Assembly (NCBI RefSeq): GCF_014201835.1
Contig: NZ_JACHFH010000010.1
Location: 1 to 64,000 of the forward strand
From: Pectinatus brassicae
GTDB taxonomy: Bacteria; Bacillota; Negativicutes; Selenomonadales; Selenomonadaceae
DNA: 64,000 nucleotides
Direction: 5' to 3'
Shown here: one piece after another, positions 51,092 through 61,233 of the stretch
How the letters are laid out: the number at the start of each line of letters is the position of its first letter
How positions within the stretch are numbered: the first letter of the stretch is position 1
Program-made: the position numbers and the translations under genes
The notes under the pieces: model-generated
Database searches by the model: none
The model's input: the letters and a program-made list of their open reading frames with translations, nothing else
Told to the model about the DNA's origin: nothing

Positions 51092-53533
51092 TTATAATTT
51101 TATAGGATGTATATTCCAAATATTTTTCGCATATTCTGAAATAGTGCGATCACTGGAGAATATGCCGGAATGAGCAATATTTATAAGACTTGATTTTTGC
51201 CAATTGTTTTTATCCTGATATTTTTTTTCAATTATTTTATGGGCTTGGCAATATGCCGGGAAATCTTTGAATACAAAATATTCGTCATTGCTGCCAAATA
51301 GATAATTGTATAAATCCTGGAAGTCACCGTTTTTAGTAAATGGACCTGTTAATAATTGGTCGACGACACAGTGAATTGCTGAATTATTATTGTATTCATT
51401 CCAAGCAGAGTAATGACCATTTTGGTAATATGATAATATTTCATTAGCATTAAGGCCGAAGATTACACAATTATCAGAACCAACAGCATCATGTATTTCG
51501 ACGTTGGCACCGTCTAGTGTACCAAGCGTTATAGCTCCATTCATCATGAATTTCATATTGCTGGTGCCGGAAGCCTCTTTACCAGCAGTGGAAATTTGTT
51601 CACTGACATTAGCTGCTGGAAATAATTTTTCCGCTAGAGAAGTACCATAATTTTCCAAAAACACAATTTTCATTTTTTTATTAGCACGTTTATCATTATT
51701 GACAATAGAGGCAACAGTGTTTATCAGGCGTATGGTTTCTTTGGCGATATGATAACTGGGAGCAGCTTTGCCGCCAAAAATAAAGGTGCGCGGGGTCATT
51801 TCTAAATTAGGATTTTCACATAAAGCATTATAAAGATGCATTAGATGAAAAATATTCATTATTTGTCGCTTATAAGAGTGAATGCGTTTTATTTGTATAT
51901 CAAATATGGATTCAGGGTCAATGGTGATATTATTTCTAATTTTTATAAGCTTAGACAGATTATTTTTATGCAGCTGTTTTACTTGGTATAATTTTTCAAA
52001 AACATTAGTATCATCTTTATAGTCGAGCAGTTTTATAAGTTGACTGGGATGAGTGCGCCATTTATCAGTGATTAAATCGTCAATTACTTCTGATAGCTGC
52101 GGATTTGATACCATTAACCAACGTCGATGGGTTATACCATTGGTTTTATTGTTGAATTTATGAGGATAGTATTCATGAAAGGCTTTCATACTGTAATCTT
52201 TCAAAATATCAGAATGGATTTTAGCAACGCCATTAACACTATGACTGCCAATAACAGCCAGTCTGGCCATATGAACGAGCCCATCCTGTAAGATGGAAAG
52301 ATTATGAACTATTTCTTCGTTATCTGGATAGCGGTCGCGGACATTTATCAAGAAACGTCGATTTATTTCATCAATAATCATATAAATACGTGGCACAAGT
52401 GCTTTAAACATATCAATAGACCATGTTTCTAATGCTTCCGGCAAAATAGTGTGATTGGTATAAGCCATGGTTTTTATGGTGATATCCCAAGCTTCATCCC
52501 AGTTCATATGCTCAATGTCAACAAGGATACGCATTAATTCAGGAATGGCCATAGCAGGATGGGTATCGTTGATATGGATGGCTATTTTGTCAGGGAGCTT
52601 TATTAAGGGTAAATTTAATTTTTTATAGTGGCGAACAATACTTTGAATACCAGCTGATACAAAGAAATATTCCTGAGTAAGGCGCAAAATTTTGCCTTTT
52701 TTTGAACTATCATCCGGATATAAGCAATTGGTAATAGCTTTTAGGCGATATTGAAAATTTAATTTTTCCTGCAGCTGCTCATGGCTTAAATTGCCGCTTT
52801 CAGCAAAGTTTTCACTGACCTCAGCATTCCATAAACGCAGGGTATTTACAATGCCGTTATGATAGCCAACTATTGGCACATCATAAGGAACGGCAGATAC
52901 GGTGGTATAATTTTCATGAACAGGCAATAATGAACCATCAGGTAGTTTTTTCATATAGGCATTACCGGCAAATTTTACACTTATTTCTTTTTCGGCTTTG
53001 CGGTATTCCCAGGAAAAACCATTTTTAAGCCAATTATCAGGAATTTCAACTTGATTGTTATCAATGATTTTTTGTTCGAATAGACCATATTGATAACGAA
53101 TACTGCAGCCATGTCCAGCAATTCCCAATGATGCCATGGAATCAATAAAACAGGCAGCAAGTCTGCCAAGCCCGCCGTTGCCTAAACCAGCATCGGGTTC
53201 CTGCTCAAATAATTCATCTAAATCAATACCTAAATGCTGCATTGCCAAGTTGCAAACTTCACCAATATCAAGATTCATTATATTGCAATTGAGCAAGCGC
53301 CCTAATAGGAATTCAATAGAAAAGTAATATATTTGCTTTTCTTCATGGTCACTATAATATTTATTGGTTTGTATCCAATTATTGCTTATATATTGCCGCA
53401 ATGTGTGAACTAGTGCCTGATAAAGATTTTCTTTGCTAAGTTCTTCCATGTCTTGTCCAAACATAACACTGGCAGTTTCCAAAAATAGTCGTTCAAACTG
53501 ATTTTTTTCCTCCAATGCTTTATATGTCAGCAT
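51092..53533 (-). CDS. glgP: Glycogen/starch phosphorylase GlgP
   Basis: GlgP releases glucose 1-phosphate from glycogen ends. The 813-residue protein has the GT35 hallmarks: GLGNGGLGRLAACF, INDTHPAMAIPELMR, KRIHSYKRQ and the PLP site EASGTSNMKFMMNGA with Lys661. The ATG at 53533 follows AGGGGTG; an ATG six codons earlier lies upstream of that site. It lies between glgD and glgB, placing breakdown within the synthesis operon. Confidence 0.96.
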   Translation of the reverse strand: MLTYKALEEKNQFERLFLETASVMFGQDMEELSKENLYQALVHTLRQYISNNWIQTNKYYSDHEEKQIYYFSIEFLLGRLLNCNIMNLDIGEVCNLAMQHLGIDLDELFEQEPDAGLGNGGLGRLAACFIDSMASLGIAGHGCSIRYQYGLFEQKIIDNNQVEIPDNWLKNGFSWEYRKAEKEISVKFAGNAYMKKLPDGSLLPVHENYTTVSAVPYDVPIVGYHNGIVNTLRLWNAEVSENFAESGNLSHEQLQEKLNFQYRLKAITNCLYPDDSSKKGKILRLTQEYFFVSAGIQSIVRHYKKLNLPLIKLPDKIAIHINDTHPAMAIPELMRILVDIEHMNWDEAWDITIKTMAYTNHTILPEALETWSIDMFKALVPRIYMIIDEINRRFLINVRDRYPDNEEIVHNLSILQDGLVHMARLAVIGSHSVNGVAKIHSDILKDYSMKAFHEYYPHKFNNKTNGITHRRWLMVSNPQLSEVIDDLITDKWRTHPSQLIKLLDYKDDTNVFEKLYQVKQLHKNNLSKLIKIRNNITIDPESIFDIQIKRIHSYKRQIMNIFHLMHLYNALCENPNLEMTPRTFIFGGKAAPSYHIAKETIRLINTVASIVNNDKRANKKMKIVFLENYGTSLAEKLFPAANVSEQISTAGKEASGTSNMKFMMNGAITLGTLDGANVEIHDAVGSDNCVIFGLNANEILSYYQNGHYSAWNEYNNNSAIHCVVDQLLTGPFTKNGDFQDLYNYLFGSNDEYFVFKDFPAYCQAHKIIEKKYQDKNNWQKSSLINIAHSGIFSSDRTISEYAKNIWNIHPIKL

Positions 53534-53624
53534 ATTGATAACACCCCTCATTGTTTTATAATGAATTTTATTAAAGGCTATAGTCTTATATAGAAGTATT
53601 CTATAAAAACATAACCTTGCTAAT

Positions 53625-54731
53625 TTAAATTACGGTATTTTTTTCCACAATAAATGGATAATTTATGGCACCTTTTAACCATTTTTGTGGTGAAATAGTA
53701 ACACTTTTATCACAGATCACATTTTCAACAAGGGCATCTTCATTGATCGTGCATCCTTGCATAATTATGCTGTTTTTTATTTCAGCACCTTTAGCTATTT
53801 TTACATCGCGGAATAAAATACTATTGCTGACGGTGCCTTCAATGATACAGCCGTTAGCGATAAGTGAATTTTGTACCTTAGCTTTTGATTTGTATTGGGC
53901 AGGAATATCATTTTTTGTTCTTGTATATATTAAGGAATTATCCATAAATAATTCCTGCCAAATTTGGGGATTGAGCAGATCCATATTGGTTTTATAATAG
54001 TCGTGTATAGAGTTTATTGTCGATACATAGCCAGAATAATTATAGCCATAGACATTATATTTATTATGAAGGCGCATAATGCCATCAAGCAGAAAATCAC
54101 AACCGCCGCGTTCATAAGCATATTCGACAATATCGATAAAAGTTTTGCGGGACATCAAATATATACCCATAGAGATGTTAGCATCATTATAACTGGCAGA
54201 ATGATTGGCAATATCGGTAATTAAGCCATTTTCTTTACACTGCAGTACAGTACAAGGTGCAGAACTCTCATGTGTGGCTTTATGATAAATTATAGTTATA
54301 TCAGAATTGGTGTTTTGATGAAAACGCAAGGCATTGTTAAAATTCATGTTAAATACAGTATGTCCGCCAGATAATAAGACGTAATCCTGAGTACTTTTTT
54401 TCATGAAGTCAATATTTTTATAAAATGTTGATAATTCACAGGAGGCAGAATCATTTTTAGCGCAAACAGGCGGCAGATAAAACAAGCCTTCATGGCGCCT
54501 GGCTAAATCCCAGTCTTTACCGGAGCGGATATGGTCAAGCACTGAGCCGAATTTTTGCGGCAGTAAAATGCCTACATTTATAATGCCAGAGTTAACCATG
54601 TTGGATAAAATAAAATCGATTAAACGATAGCGCCCTGCAAATGGAACAGTTGCAATAGGGCGATCTGTGGTAATTTCTTTTATTAATTGGCGATCTTCTT
54701 CTAAATTTATTAAGCCTATAACCCGGTTCAT
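53625..54731 (-). CDS. glgD: ADP-glucose pyrophosphorylase subunit GlgD
   Basis: This 368-residue protein is the regulatory/non-catalytic partner of GlgC in Firmicutes. It has the nucleotidyltransferase fold with RYRLIDFILSNMVNSGI but lacks the usual N-terminal glycine-rich GGxGxRL loop seen in GlgC. The sugar-phosphate region is altered (LLSGGHTVFNMN). The left-handed helix C-terminal domain (NSLIANGCIIEGTVSNSILF) is retained. AGGAGG lies seven bases before the ATG; it follows glgC after 18 bases. Confidence 0.95.
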   Translation of the reverse strand: MNRVIGLINLEEDRQLIKEITTDRPIATVPFAGRYRLIDFILSNMVNSGIINVGILLPQKFGSVLDHIRSGKDWDLARRHEGLFYLPPVCAKNDSASCELSTFYKNIDFMKKSTQDYVLLSGGHTVFNMNFNNALRFHQNTNSDITIIYHKATHESSAPCTVLQCKENGLITDIANHSASYNDANISMGIYLMSRKTFIDIVEYAYERGGCDFLLDGIMRLHNKYNVYGYNYSGYVSTINSIHDYYKTNMDLLNPQIWQELFMDNSLIYTRTKNDIPAQYKSKAKVQNSLIANGCIIEGTVSNSILFRDVKIAKGAEIKNSIIMQGCTINEDALVENVICDKSVTISPQKWLKGAINYPFIVEKNTVI

Positions 54732-54749
54732 CTATTTACCTCCTATGAT

Positions 54750-55907
54750 TTATCCTACTTGTTTTTTACCATTATTGATTGGTGTAATAATTTCGTTTTC
54801 AGCAATTACGATAACAGAACCGTCGTTAGACATTATTTTAGAGTTAGTCATTATTTCACAATTTTGCGCGATAATAGCTTTATCAATCAGTACATTTTCA
54901 GCAATACGGCTAAAGGGCATTATGACGGAATTTATTATTTTACTGTTGGCACCAACTTTAACACCGGAAAATATGACAGAATTTTCCACAGTTCCCTCGA
55001 TAACTGCACCGGAGCTTATTAGAGAGTTTTTTATTTTAGCATGGGGTCCAATAAAATGCGGCGGTAGTGAAGGTGTGGCTGAATATACGCGCCAAGCACT
55101 TCCTAGGTCAAATGACGGAGTATCTTTTAACAAATCCATATTAGCCTCCCAGAGACTTTCAATGGTGCCAACATCCTTCCAGTATCCATCAAATGAATAA
55201 GAATATAGACGAACCTTATTATCAAGCATTTTGGGAATAATATTTTTGCCGAAATCGTGACTAGAACTACTATCGATAGAATCCTCTTCTAAATAATGTT
55301 TTAAAAGCTTCCAATTAAAAATATAAATACCCATTGAAGCTAAATCGCTTTTGGGCTGCTTAGGTTTTTCATCAAAGGCAAGAATTTTTCCCCGCTCATC
55401 AGTTGTCATAATGCCAAAGCGTGAGGCCTCTTTTTGGGGAACACGAATAACACCGATGGTTGCATCGGCTTTGTTCATTTTATGCTCTTCAAGCATCCAG
55501 GAGTAGTCCATGGTATAAATATGATCCCCGGATAAAATAAGAACATATTCAGGATCGTAGTTTTCAACAAAATTGATATTTTGATAAATGGCATCAGCGG
55601 TTCCTTTATACCAATCTGCGCCTTTTTCACGGGCATATGGCGGTAATATAAACATGCCCCCGTTTTTTCTGTCCAAATTCCAAGTTTCACCAGTGCCGAG
55701 ATATGTATGCAATTCTAAAGGTCGATATTGAGTTAAAACGCCTACTGTTTCAATTCCGGAATTGGCACAATTACTTAAGGGGAAATCGATTATACGATAT
55801 TTACCACCGAATGGTACAGCTGGTTTGGCTATTTTTTTCGTTAGACAACCCAAGCGGCTTCCTTGTCCTCCAGCTAAGATCATTGCTAAACATTCTATTT
55901 TTTTCAC
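54750..55907 (-). CDS. glgC: Glucose-1-phosphate adenylyltransferase GlgC
   Basis: GlgC makes ADP-glucose, the committed step of glycogen synthesis. The 385-residue protein has [15 protein letters not shown] near the start, [30 protein letters not shown] and [16 protein letters not shown] (Lys for sugar phosphate). A C-terminal beta-helix follows. GTG at 55907 is the start, with AGGAGG about 8 bases upstream. It is the first gene of the six-gene operon, expected to form a heterotetramer with GlgD. Confidence 0.96.
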   Translation of the reverse strand: MKKIECLAMILAGGQGSRLGCLTKKIAKPAVPFGGKYRIIDFPLSNCANSGIETVGVLTQYRPLELHTYLGTGETWNLDRKNGGMFILPPYAREKGADWYKGTADAIYQNINFVENYDPEYVLILSGDHIYTMDYSWMLEEHKMNKADATIGVIRVPQKEASRFGIMTTDERGKILAFDEKPKQPKSDLASMGIYIFNWKLLKHYLEEDSIDSSSSHDFGKNIIPKMLDNKVRLYSYSFDGYWKDVGTIESLWEANMDLLKDTPSFDLGSAWRVYSATPSLPPHFIGPHAKIKNSLISSGAVIEGTVENSVIFSGVKVGANSKIINSVIMPFSRIAENVLIDKAIIAQNCEIMTNSKIMSNDGSVIVIAENEIITPINNGKKQVG

Positions 55908-56221
55908 AAAAAATCCCTCCTCAACACAAGTAAAAGAAAAATTCAAAAAATATATTCTCTAATAAAAATTAATTAATATCGATATATTTAAAATATTAAT
56001 CATATCAAGATTATTGATTTTTAAATACATTAAAGTATGAATGGAGATAACCGTTCATAAAAGAGGAAATCTCTAATCATACTATATAGAGAATATTGCA
56101 AAAATATAAATTCAACGAATAAGAAGTATGGGATATACTCAATTATATTAATTGTAATTACACTTTTTCACTATATATCAGTTCTGTGTGGAGGATTACA
56201 AATCCTGCTTATAAATAAGGA
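55908..56221. other. 314-base gene-free gap upstream of the glycogen operon
   Basis: Very AT-rich sequence that must contain the glgC promoter, but no convincing -35/-10 pair could be fixed. It holds an inverted repeat ATGAATGG/CCGTTCAT around six bases (56037-56058), a TCTCTA/TAGAGA repeat nearby, and a weak AATCCT/AGGATT repeat at the CYTH gene's end. No small gene with a ribosome-binding site was recognised. Confidence 0.5.
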
Positions 56222-56842
56222 TTATTTTAAATAATTTATTAAATTTAAACCACGGGAAAATTTACTGGACAGGGATGGCTTTAGAGAAAATTTTTTTTGC
56301 AAAGTAGTGGCTAGCAGCAATAGATCATCGGCCTGACCAGTTTTTAATTCTAATTCCAGTTCACATATAGGTGCTTTATAAATACCAGCATAAATAAAAC
56401 CAGTGTCAATTACAAGCTCTATTTTAGAGTTATTAATAAATAATACATACTGTTGTCGTTTAAAATTATTAGTTACAAGCGGCGTAAGAGTATTATCCTT
56501 TACAATATCAGCTAAGGCGGGAATTAGCTCAATATCAGAAAATACATTAATATCTGCTTTGATGGAATTTACCGGACGGTTTATTTCCAGACGATTTGTT
56601 ATGAAATTAATAGTTTGCGGCTTACCTTTTATGGTAGCAATATAGCGGCTGTTTTCTTTGCGTACACGATAGGTGAGCATATTGTGGGATAATGAATGAT
56701 CTGCCGTGTCATAATAATAAGCTGTCATATGAATGATCTGTTTGTTATTGAGCAAGTATAAAGATTTTATAAAATTTTTTATAGGGGCAATGTCTCCAGG
56801 CAGGAGCATCATTTTTATTTCTAATTCGCGGTTTTTAATCAT
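56222..56842 (-). CDS. CYTH-domain protein (triphosphate tunnel metalloenzyme family)
   Basis: The 206-residue protein begins with the CYTH signature ExExK (RELEIKM: Glu6, Glu8, Lys10). Basic and acidic tunnel residues follow in TYRVRKENSRYIATIKGK, NRLEINRP and a late ELELELKTG. Such proteins hydrolyse inorganic triphosphate or other triphosphates; some are thiamine triphosphatases or adenylate cyclases. The ATG at 56842 fits the domain start, because the signature lies six residues in, although its ribosome-binding site is weak; longer frames overlap the upstream gene. It may be separately transcribed, since a hairpin precedes it. Confidence 0.82.
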   Translation of the reverse strand: MIKNRELEIKMMLLPGDIAPIKNFIKSLYLLNNKQIIHMTAYYYDTADHSLSHNMLTYRVRKENSRYIATIKGKPQTINFITNRLEINRPVNSIKADINVFSDIELIPALADIVKDNTLTPLVTNNFKRQQYVLFINNSKIELVIDTGFIYAGIYKAPICELELELKTGQADDLLLLATTLQKKFSLKPSLSSKFSRGLNLINYLK

Positions 56843-56871
56843 ATAAAATACCAACTTTCTGTTTAAAATAT

Positions 56872-56906
56872 AAATGAATGCAGCATATAATACACTGCAT
56901 TCATTT
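56872..56906 (-). terminator. Hairpin after the small membrane protein gene
   Basis: AAATGAATGCAG pairs perfectly with CTGCATTCATTT (12 bp) around 11 bases. On the minus strand the downstream tract is T/A mixed, so termination before the CYTH gene may be partial. Confidence 0.55.
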
Positions 56907-56915
56907 CGAATGAAA

Positions 56916-57245
56916 TTAAAGAAGTAATAGTATAAGAGAACCAATAAATAACGTGATACTGAAAGAGGTCAATAAAGAACGAAGACTTTTTTGATGAAGA
57001 GAACTTATTTTGTCGGCAAAATTTCGCAGCATCCATAAAAAAAATGACAGACTGAATAAAAATGCGGGAACATCACTAGTGAAAATGCTGTATATAAGGA
57101 TCAAGAAAGCTATAAATAAAGCTGTTGTTTGTCCTTTGCTCAGCTTTTTCCTTTGGGGGACAGCCGGCGTATGTTTTTTTGCACATTCATTATATGATTT
57201 TTCAGCTTCGTCAAAATCTTTTTGGGAAAAATTTTTATAAATCAT
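56916..57245 (-). CDS. Small membrane protein of unknown function
   Basis: This 109-residue protein is not recognised. It has a charged N-terminus (about 37 residues, Lys/Glu-rich) and then three hydrophobic segments (about residues 41-56, 60-74 and 92-109), ending at the membrane with LILLLL. It lies 10 bases after the ABC transporter gene on the same strand and so is probably co-transcribed with it. A membrane partner of the transporter is conceivable, but nothing in the sequence shows it. Confidence 0.6.
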   Translation of the reverse strand: MIYKNFSQKDFDEAEKSYNECAKKHTPAVPQRKKLSKGQTTALFIAFLILIYSIFTSDVPAFLFSLSFFLWMLRNFADKISSLHQKSLRSLLTSFSITLFIGSLILLLL

Positions 57246-57255
57246 AATATATTCC

Positions 57256-58977
57256 TCACTGTATGGACTGAATCATCGATAAATTATATTTGTCTGATCC
57301 GTATAAAGTTAATTTATATTTATGATGCTTAAGCAAAGTGGAACGATGTCCTACACTTATAATTGTAATCTCAGGCAGCTCACTTTTCAACATTGTATAT
57401 ATATATTCTTCTGTAGGTTCATCAAGGGCAGAGGTAGATTCATCTAAAAATAACCATTGTGGTGCGTTAAGCAATATGCGGGCAAATGCCAATCGCTGCT
57501 GTTCACCTAATGAGAGAATCTGACTCCAGTCTTTGATGGTTTCTAGCTGATTAATAAATTTATCTAATTTGCAAAGATATAAAACTTTTTCCAGTGCAGC
57601 ATCATTGTCCTGTATGTCGTGCTGTGGATAATAGAGGGCATTGCGCAGGCTGCCCAGAGGAAGATAAGGTTTTTGTGGCAAAAACATTATGGAGTCAGGG
57701 GCAATGCTGATCGTACCTTGGGAAAAAGGCCAGATTTGGGCTAAAGTCCGCAATAAGGTGCTTTTGCCACAGCCGGAAGCACCAGTGATAATTAAGTCAT
57801 CATGGGCGGCTAAGTGCAGATTTAAATTGTTTATAATATTTTTACCATTGGGGAGGTCGATTGATAAATTTTTTAATATTAAGTTGTCAGCAGGCTTAAT
57901 TTGAAGCAGTGACTCAATAGCAGAGACGTTATTGATATGAGTGTTAAAGGTGTCAAGACGCTGGATAACAGACAGCCATTCAGCGATGTTAGTATATGAA
58001 TCAACAAGATAAGAGAGCGCATCCTGTACGCGGCCAAATACGGTTGAAATTTGAATAAACCAGCCAATTGGCAGGGTTTCACCAAAATAGCGTGGTGCAG
58101 CTATAAGCAATGGTAAAATTACCGCAATTTGCGAATAACTTACAGTCATACCAGTAAGAATTTTTTGCCTGTTCATTATGCTCCTAAAATTGGTGATGAT
58201 GTTGAAAAAACGGTTTTTAAAGCTGAGGTTCTCTGAGGCTTCACCATGATAAAAGGCGATACACTCACTGTTTTCCCGTAAACGCATTAAAGAGAAACGA
58301 AAATCAGCTTCATATTTTTGCTGATTGAAGTTTAAATTTATCAATTGATGACCAACTTTGTGCGTAATAAATGTACCGAAAAACGAATAAATTAATGTTA
58401 TCCATACCATAAATCCAGGGATTACTAGATGATGAGTACCGACTGAGAATGAAAAACTGCCGGACAATTGCCATAATAAGGCAATAAAAGCAATTAGGAT
58501 AACAATCTGTTTGAATAAGCCAATGCCCAAATTTAATGTAAGCTTAACAAATAAATCAATGTCTTCCTGGATACGCTGATCGGGATTATCAGTGATGTAA
58601 TTACTGTTTTGCAGCTGATAATATACTTTATTATGCAGCCATTTGTTAAGAATATTATTGGTCATCCAGGTACGCCAGCGTATCTGCAGCATTTGCTGCA
58701 GATATAACGCATATACTGCCAGCAATATTAATAAAAAAGCAATAACTGTAAATTTACCAGCGGAATACCAAAAATCCTTATAGGAATAATTTTGTAAAAT
58801 AGTATAAAACTCATTATACCAATCGGTTAATTTTAACATCAGATATACTGATATCAGGTTTAAAATAATGACAATGGCAAGAAGCCCACAAGCGGGCCAT
58901 TTTTCGTCGGATATCCAATACTGCTTGAATAAAAGCCAAAATGGTGAAATATTTTTTTTGAAATTTTTTATCGACAT
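57256..58977 (-). CDS. ABC transporter with fused permease and ATPase, SbmA/YddA-like
   Basis: The 573-residue protein has an N-terminal SbmA/BacA-type membrane domain with about six transmembrane segments (WYNEFYTILQNYSYKDFW, IRWRTWMTNNILNKWL and YYQLQNSNYITDNPDQRIQEDI are family-like). A C-terminal ATPase follows, with Walker A TGASGCGKST, signature LSLGEQQR and Walker B WLFLDESTSALDE. Homologues such as YddA, SbmA-type importers and mammalian ABCD proteins handle peptides, vitamin B12 or acyl compounds. The substrate here is unknown. A small membrane protein gene follows closely. Confidence 0.88.
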   Translation of the reverse strand: MSIKNFKKNISPFWLLFKQYWISDEKWPACGLLAIVIILNLISVYLMLKLTDWYNEFYTILQNYSYKDFWYSAGKFTVIAFLLILLAVYALYLQQMLQIRWRTWMTNNILNKWLHNKVYYQLQNSNYITDNPDQRIQEDIDLFVKLTLNLGIGLFKQIVILIAFIALLWQLSGSFSFSVGTHHLVIPGFMVWITLIYSFFGTFITHKVGHQLINLNFNQQKYEADFRFSLMRLRENSECIAFYHGEASENLSFKNRFFNIITNFRSIMNRQKILTGMTVSYSQIAVILPLLIAAPRYFGETLPIGWFIQISTVFGRVQDALSYLVDSYTNIAEWLSVIQRLDTFNTHINNVSAIESLLQIKPADNLILKNLSIDLPNGKNIINNLNLHLAAHDDLIITGASGCGKSTLLRTLAQIWPFSQGTISIAPDSIMFLPQKPYLPLGSLRNALYYPQHDIQDNDAALEKVLYLCKLDKFINQLETIKDWSQILSLGEQQRLAFARILLNAPQWLFLDESTSALDEPTEEYIYTMLKSELPEITIISVGHRSTLLKHHKYKLTLYGSDKYNLSMIQSIQ

Positions 58978-59117
58978 ATATATTCCTCACAAAATCTTGA
59001 ATTTAAAGATGGTTAAAAGTATAATAAAAAAACAGGTTTATTGCAATAAATATCAGTAATTATACAGATGCTTGGGATAAAATAAAAATGTTTAGTGAAT
59101 AATATTGGAGAGAGAAA

Positions 59118-59768
59118 ATGGAATATAGTTTTGCTTTTTGGAGTTTGATAGCATTTGCTGTGATTTTACTAATAATGGGATATCGGTATTTACCGCAAAA
59201 AAGAATTTTTTACATATTTGGTATTATTATATTAGGAAGTTTATTTTGTATAGTGTTTTTTTGGCATCCACAGCAAAAAAAATCATTAACAGAACAGCAG
59301 AAAATGCAGATTTTTAGCGAACAATCTTTTTTTGTGACGTGGTATGAGGGTTATAAGAAATATATCAATGATGCTGACCATATTTGGAGCAGGTACAATG
59401 ATATTATTGATGAGTTTCATGATGATCAGATAAGTTTGGCTTTGGCGAAAAATGAAATATCAAAGCTGAATCATGATTCTGATGAATTGCAGAAAAAAAT
59501 GCAGACGGCTTTGCCCCCAAAGGGATTGTCTGATATAAACTACAATTTGGTATATGCTGTATTAAACAAGACTAAGCAGTATACAGCGGAACAAAATAAA
59601 ACTATAAAGCTTACCAGCCAGACAATATTGGCGGATAAATTTATAGAACAGAAGCATGATATGCAATATGAGCAAATGGACAATATTAGAATATTAAATG
59701 CACCGGTAGAACTCAATATTGCCAGTGACATAAATACGATAAAAAATAATCTTAGCTTAGAAAATTAA
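59118..59768 (+). CDS. Unrecognised membrane-anchored protein upstream of rsmH
   Basis: This 216-residue protein matches no family that I recognise. Two hydrophobic segments near the N-terminus (about 6-23 and 31-49) are followed by a hydrophilic, mostly helical tail of about 165 residues, rich in Lys, Gln, Asp and Asn, with possible coiled-coil character (LNHDSDELQKKMQ). Both ends of a two-segment hairpin would put the tail on the same side as the short N-terminus. GGAGAGAG lies close before the ATG. It occupies the position where mraZ usually precedes rsmH, about 90 bases upstream, but bears no resemblance to MraZ. Confidence 0.6.
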   Translation: MEYSFAFWSLIAFAVILLIMGYRYLPQKRIFYIFGIIILGSLFCIVFFWHPQQKKSLTEQQKMQIFSEQSFFVTWYEGYKKYINDADHIWSRYNDIIDEFHDDQISLALAKNEISKLNHDSDELQKKMQTALPPKGLSDINYNLVYAVLNKTKQYTAEQNKTIKLTSQTILADKFIEQKHDMQYEQMDNIRILNAPVELNIASDINTIKNNLSLEN

Positions 59769-59861
59769 AAAAAATGATAAAAAAAAGAGGAATATTAATA
59801 TAAATCTAGAAACCATATTAGATAAACTAATAAAATGTTTAAGTAAGGAGTGTTCACCTGA

Positions 59862-60797
59862 GTGGAATTTCATCATTTAAGTGTTATGGCTGATGAAGTT
59901 ATTGACGGATTAAAAATAAAACCTAATGGAATTTATGTGGATTGTACATTGGGAGGGGCAGGTCATTCCTCACGTATAGCGCAGCGACTTAATTCAGAAG
60001 GAATGCTGATAGGCATAGATCAGGACGAAATAGCTGTGCAGGCGGCTAAAGAGCGTTTGTCACAATATGATTGTCAAATAAAAATAATTCATGATAATTT
60101 TAAAAATCTTAATAATATTTTACAGGCTGCTGCAATTAAACAAGTGGATGGTATCTTATTTGATTTAGGCATTTCATCACCGCAAATTGATGATGCTGAG
60201 CGTGGCTTTTCCTATATGCAGGATGCGCCTTTGGATATGCGTATGGATAGAACGGCAGCTGTTTCAGCCTATGATATTATTAATAAATATACCAAAGAAC
60301 AGCTGACAGCTATCTTTACGGATTATGGTGAAGAACGCTGGGCTAAAAGGATAGCCTTATTTATCGAAGAATATAGAAAAGATAAGCCGGTCGAAACAAC
60401 ACAGGAACTTGTTGATATTATTCGGCGGGCAATACCTTCAGCTGTGCGCAGGCAACAAACGGGACACCCGGCTAAACGTGTTTTTCAGGCACTGCGAATT
60501 GAAGTTAATAATGAATTGAAGATATTGGAAGACACATTTACTTGTGCAGTAGATTATTTGGGTGTTGGGGGCAGAATTGCTATAATAACCTTTCACTCCT
60601 TAGAGGATCGTATTGCTAAAAAAACCTTAAAATTTATGTCTAGAGGATGCATATGTCCGCCAGAACTGCCTATCTGCATGTGTGGTCATAAAAAACAAAT
60701 TAAGCTTTGTGGAAAAGCAGTATTACCATCAGTACATGAATTAGAGGATAATTCACGCGCTAAAAGTGCAAAATTACGGATTGCAGAAAAAATATAA
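59862..60797 (+). CDS. rsmH: 16S rRNA m4C1402 methyltransferase RsmH (MraW)
   Basis: RsmH N4-methylates C1402 of 16S rRNA. The 311-residue protein begins EFHHLSVMADEVIDGL, has the SAM-binding DCTLGGAGHSSRI and DQDEIAVQAAKERL, then FDLGISSPQIDDAERGFSY and FHSLEDRIAKK. It also has Cys-rich CICPPELPICMCGHK near the C-terminus. The start is GTG with AAGGAG about 11 bases upstream. It opens the cell-division/wall cluster, as in most bacteria, although mraZ is absent before it. Confidence 0.96.
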   Translation: MEFHHLSVMADEVIDGLKIKPNGIYVDCTLGGAGHSSRIAQRLNSEGMLIGIDQDEIAVQAAKERLSQYDCQIKIIHDNFKNLNNILQAAAIKQVDGILFDLGISSPQIDDAERGFSYMQDAPLDMRMDRTAAVSAYDIINKYTKEQLTAIFTDYGEERWAKRIALFIEEYRKDKPVETTQELVDIIRRAIPSAVRRQQTGHPAKRVFQALRIEVNNELKILEDTFTCAVDYLGVGGRIAIITFHSLEDRIAKKTLKFMSRGCICPPELPICMCGHKKQIKLCGKAVLPSVHELEDNSRAKSAKLRIAEKI

Positions 60798-60828
60798 CAC
60801 TTTCCCCAAAAAAATGGAGGCACAGAGT

Positions 60829-61215
60829 ATGGCACGCTATAATACGTATGGAAATTTAGCTGAAAAAACAGTATACGAACAACCTGCTAGACATACTATA
60901 CAAAAACAAAGAAATGCAGCCAGAGTAATTAAACAGCAAATTCCATTAAATACCAAGTTAAGACTGCGGTGTTTGGCGTTAGTAATGCTTGTTGCTTTTA
61001 TGGCAATGTTTGTTACTTTTCGCAATAGCGCTGCTGTTAGCAGTGGCTATCAGCTTATAAAATTAAATAAAAATGTTGCCGCATTGGAAAGTGAAAATGA
61101 TCGATTGCGCTTGGATATTGCTAAGCTAAAATCGCCGGAACGGATAAAAAAGATTGCTGTAAACAATCTTAATATGGCGCTGCCTGATAAGATGTATTTT
61201 GCTAACCAGAATTAG
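60829..61215 (+). CDS. ftsL: Cell division protein FtsL-like
   Basis: The 128-residue bitopic protein has a basic cytoplasmic N-terminus, one membrane segment (about residues 46-64) and a short extracytoplasmic coiled coil (VAALESENDRLRLDIAKLKSPERIKKIA). Its position right after rsmH identifies it as FtsL, which joins DivIC/FtsB and DivIB/FtsQ in the divisome. GGAGG lies eight bases before the ATG at 60829; longer frames overlap rsmH. It is followed by a terminator rather than by ftsI. Confidence 0.85.
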   Translation: MARYNTYGNLAEKTVYEQPARHTIQKQRNAARVIKQQIPLNTKLRLRCLALVMLVAFMAMFVTFRNSAAVSSGYQLIKLNKNVAALESENDRLRLDIAKLKSPERIKKIAVNNLNMALPDKMYFANQN

Positions 61216-61233
61216 TAATTGTTTCAAATGACA

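Noticed and set aside
54667-55200. 177-codon plus-strand open frame across glgD and glgC
   Set aside because: It is antisense to both conserved pyrophosphorylase genes and the gap between them; no ribosome-binding site.
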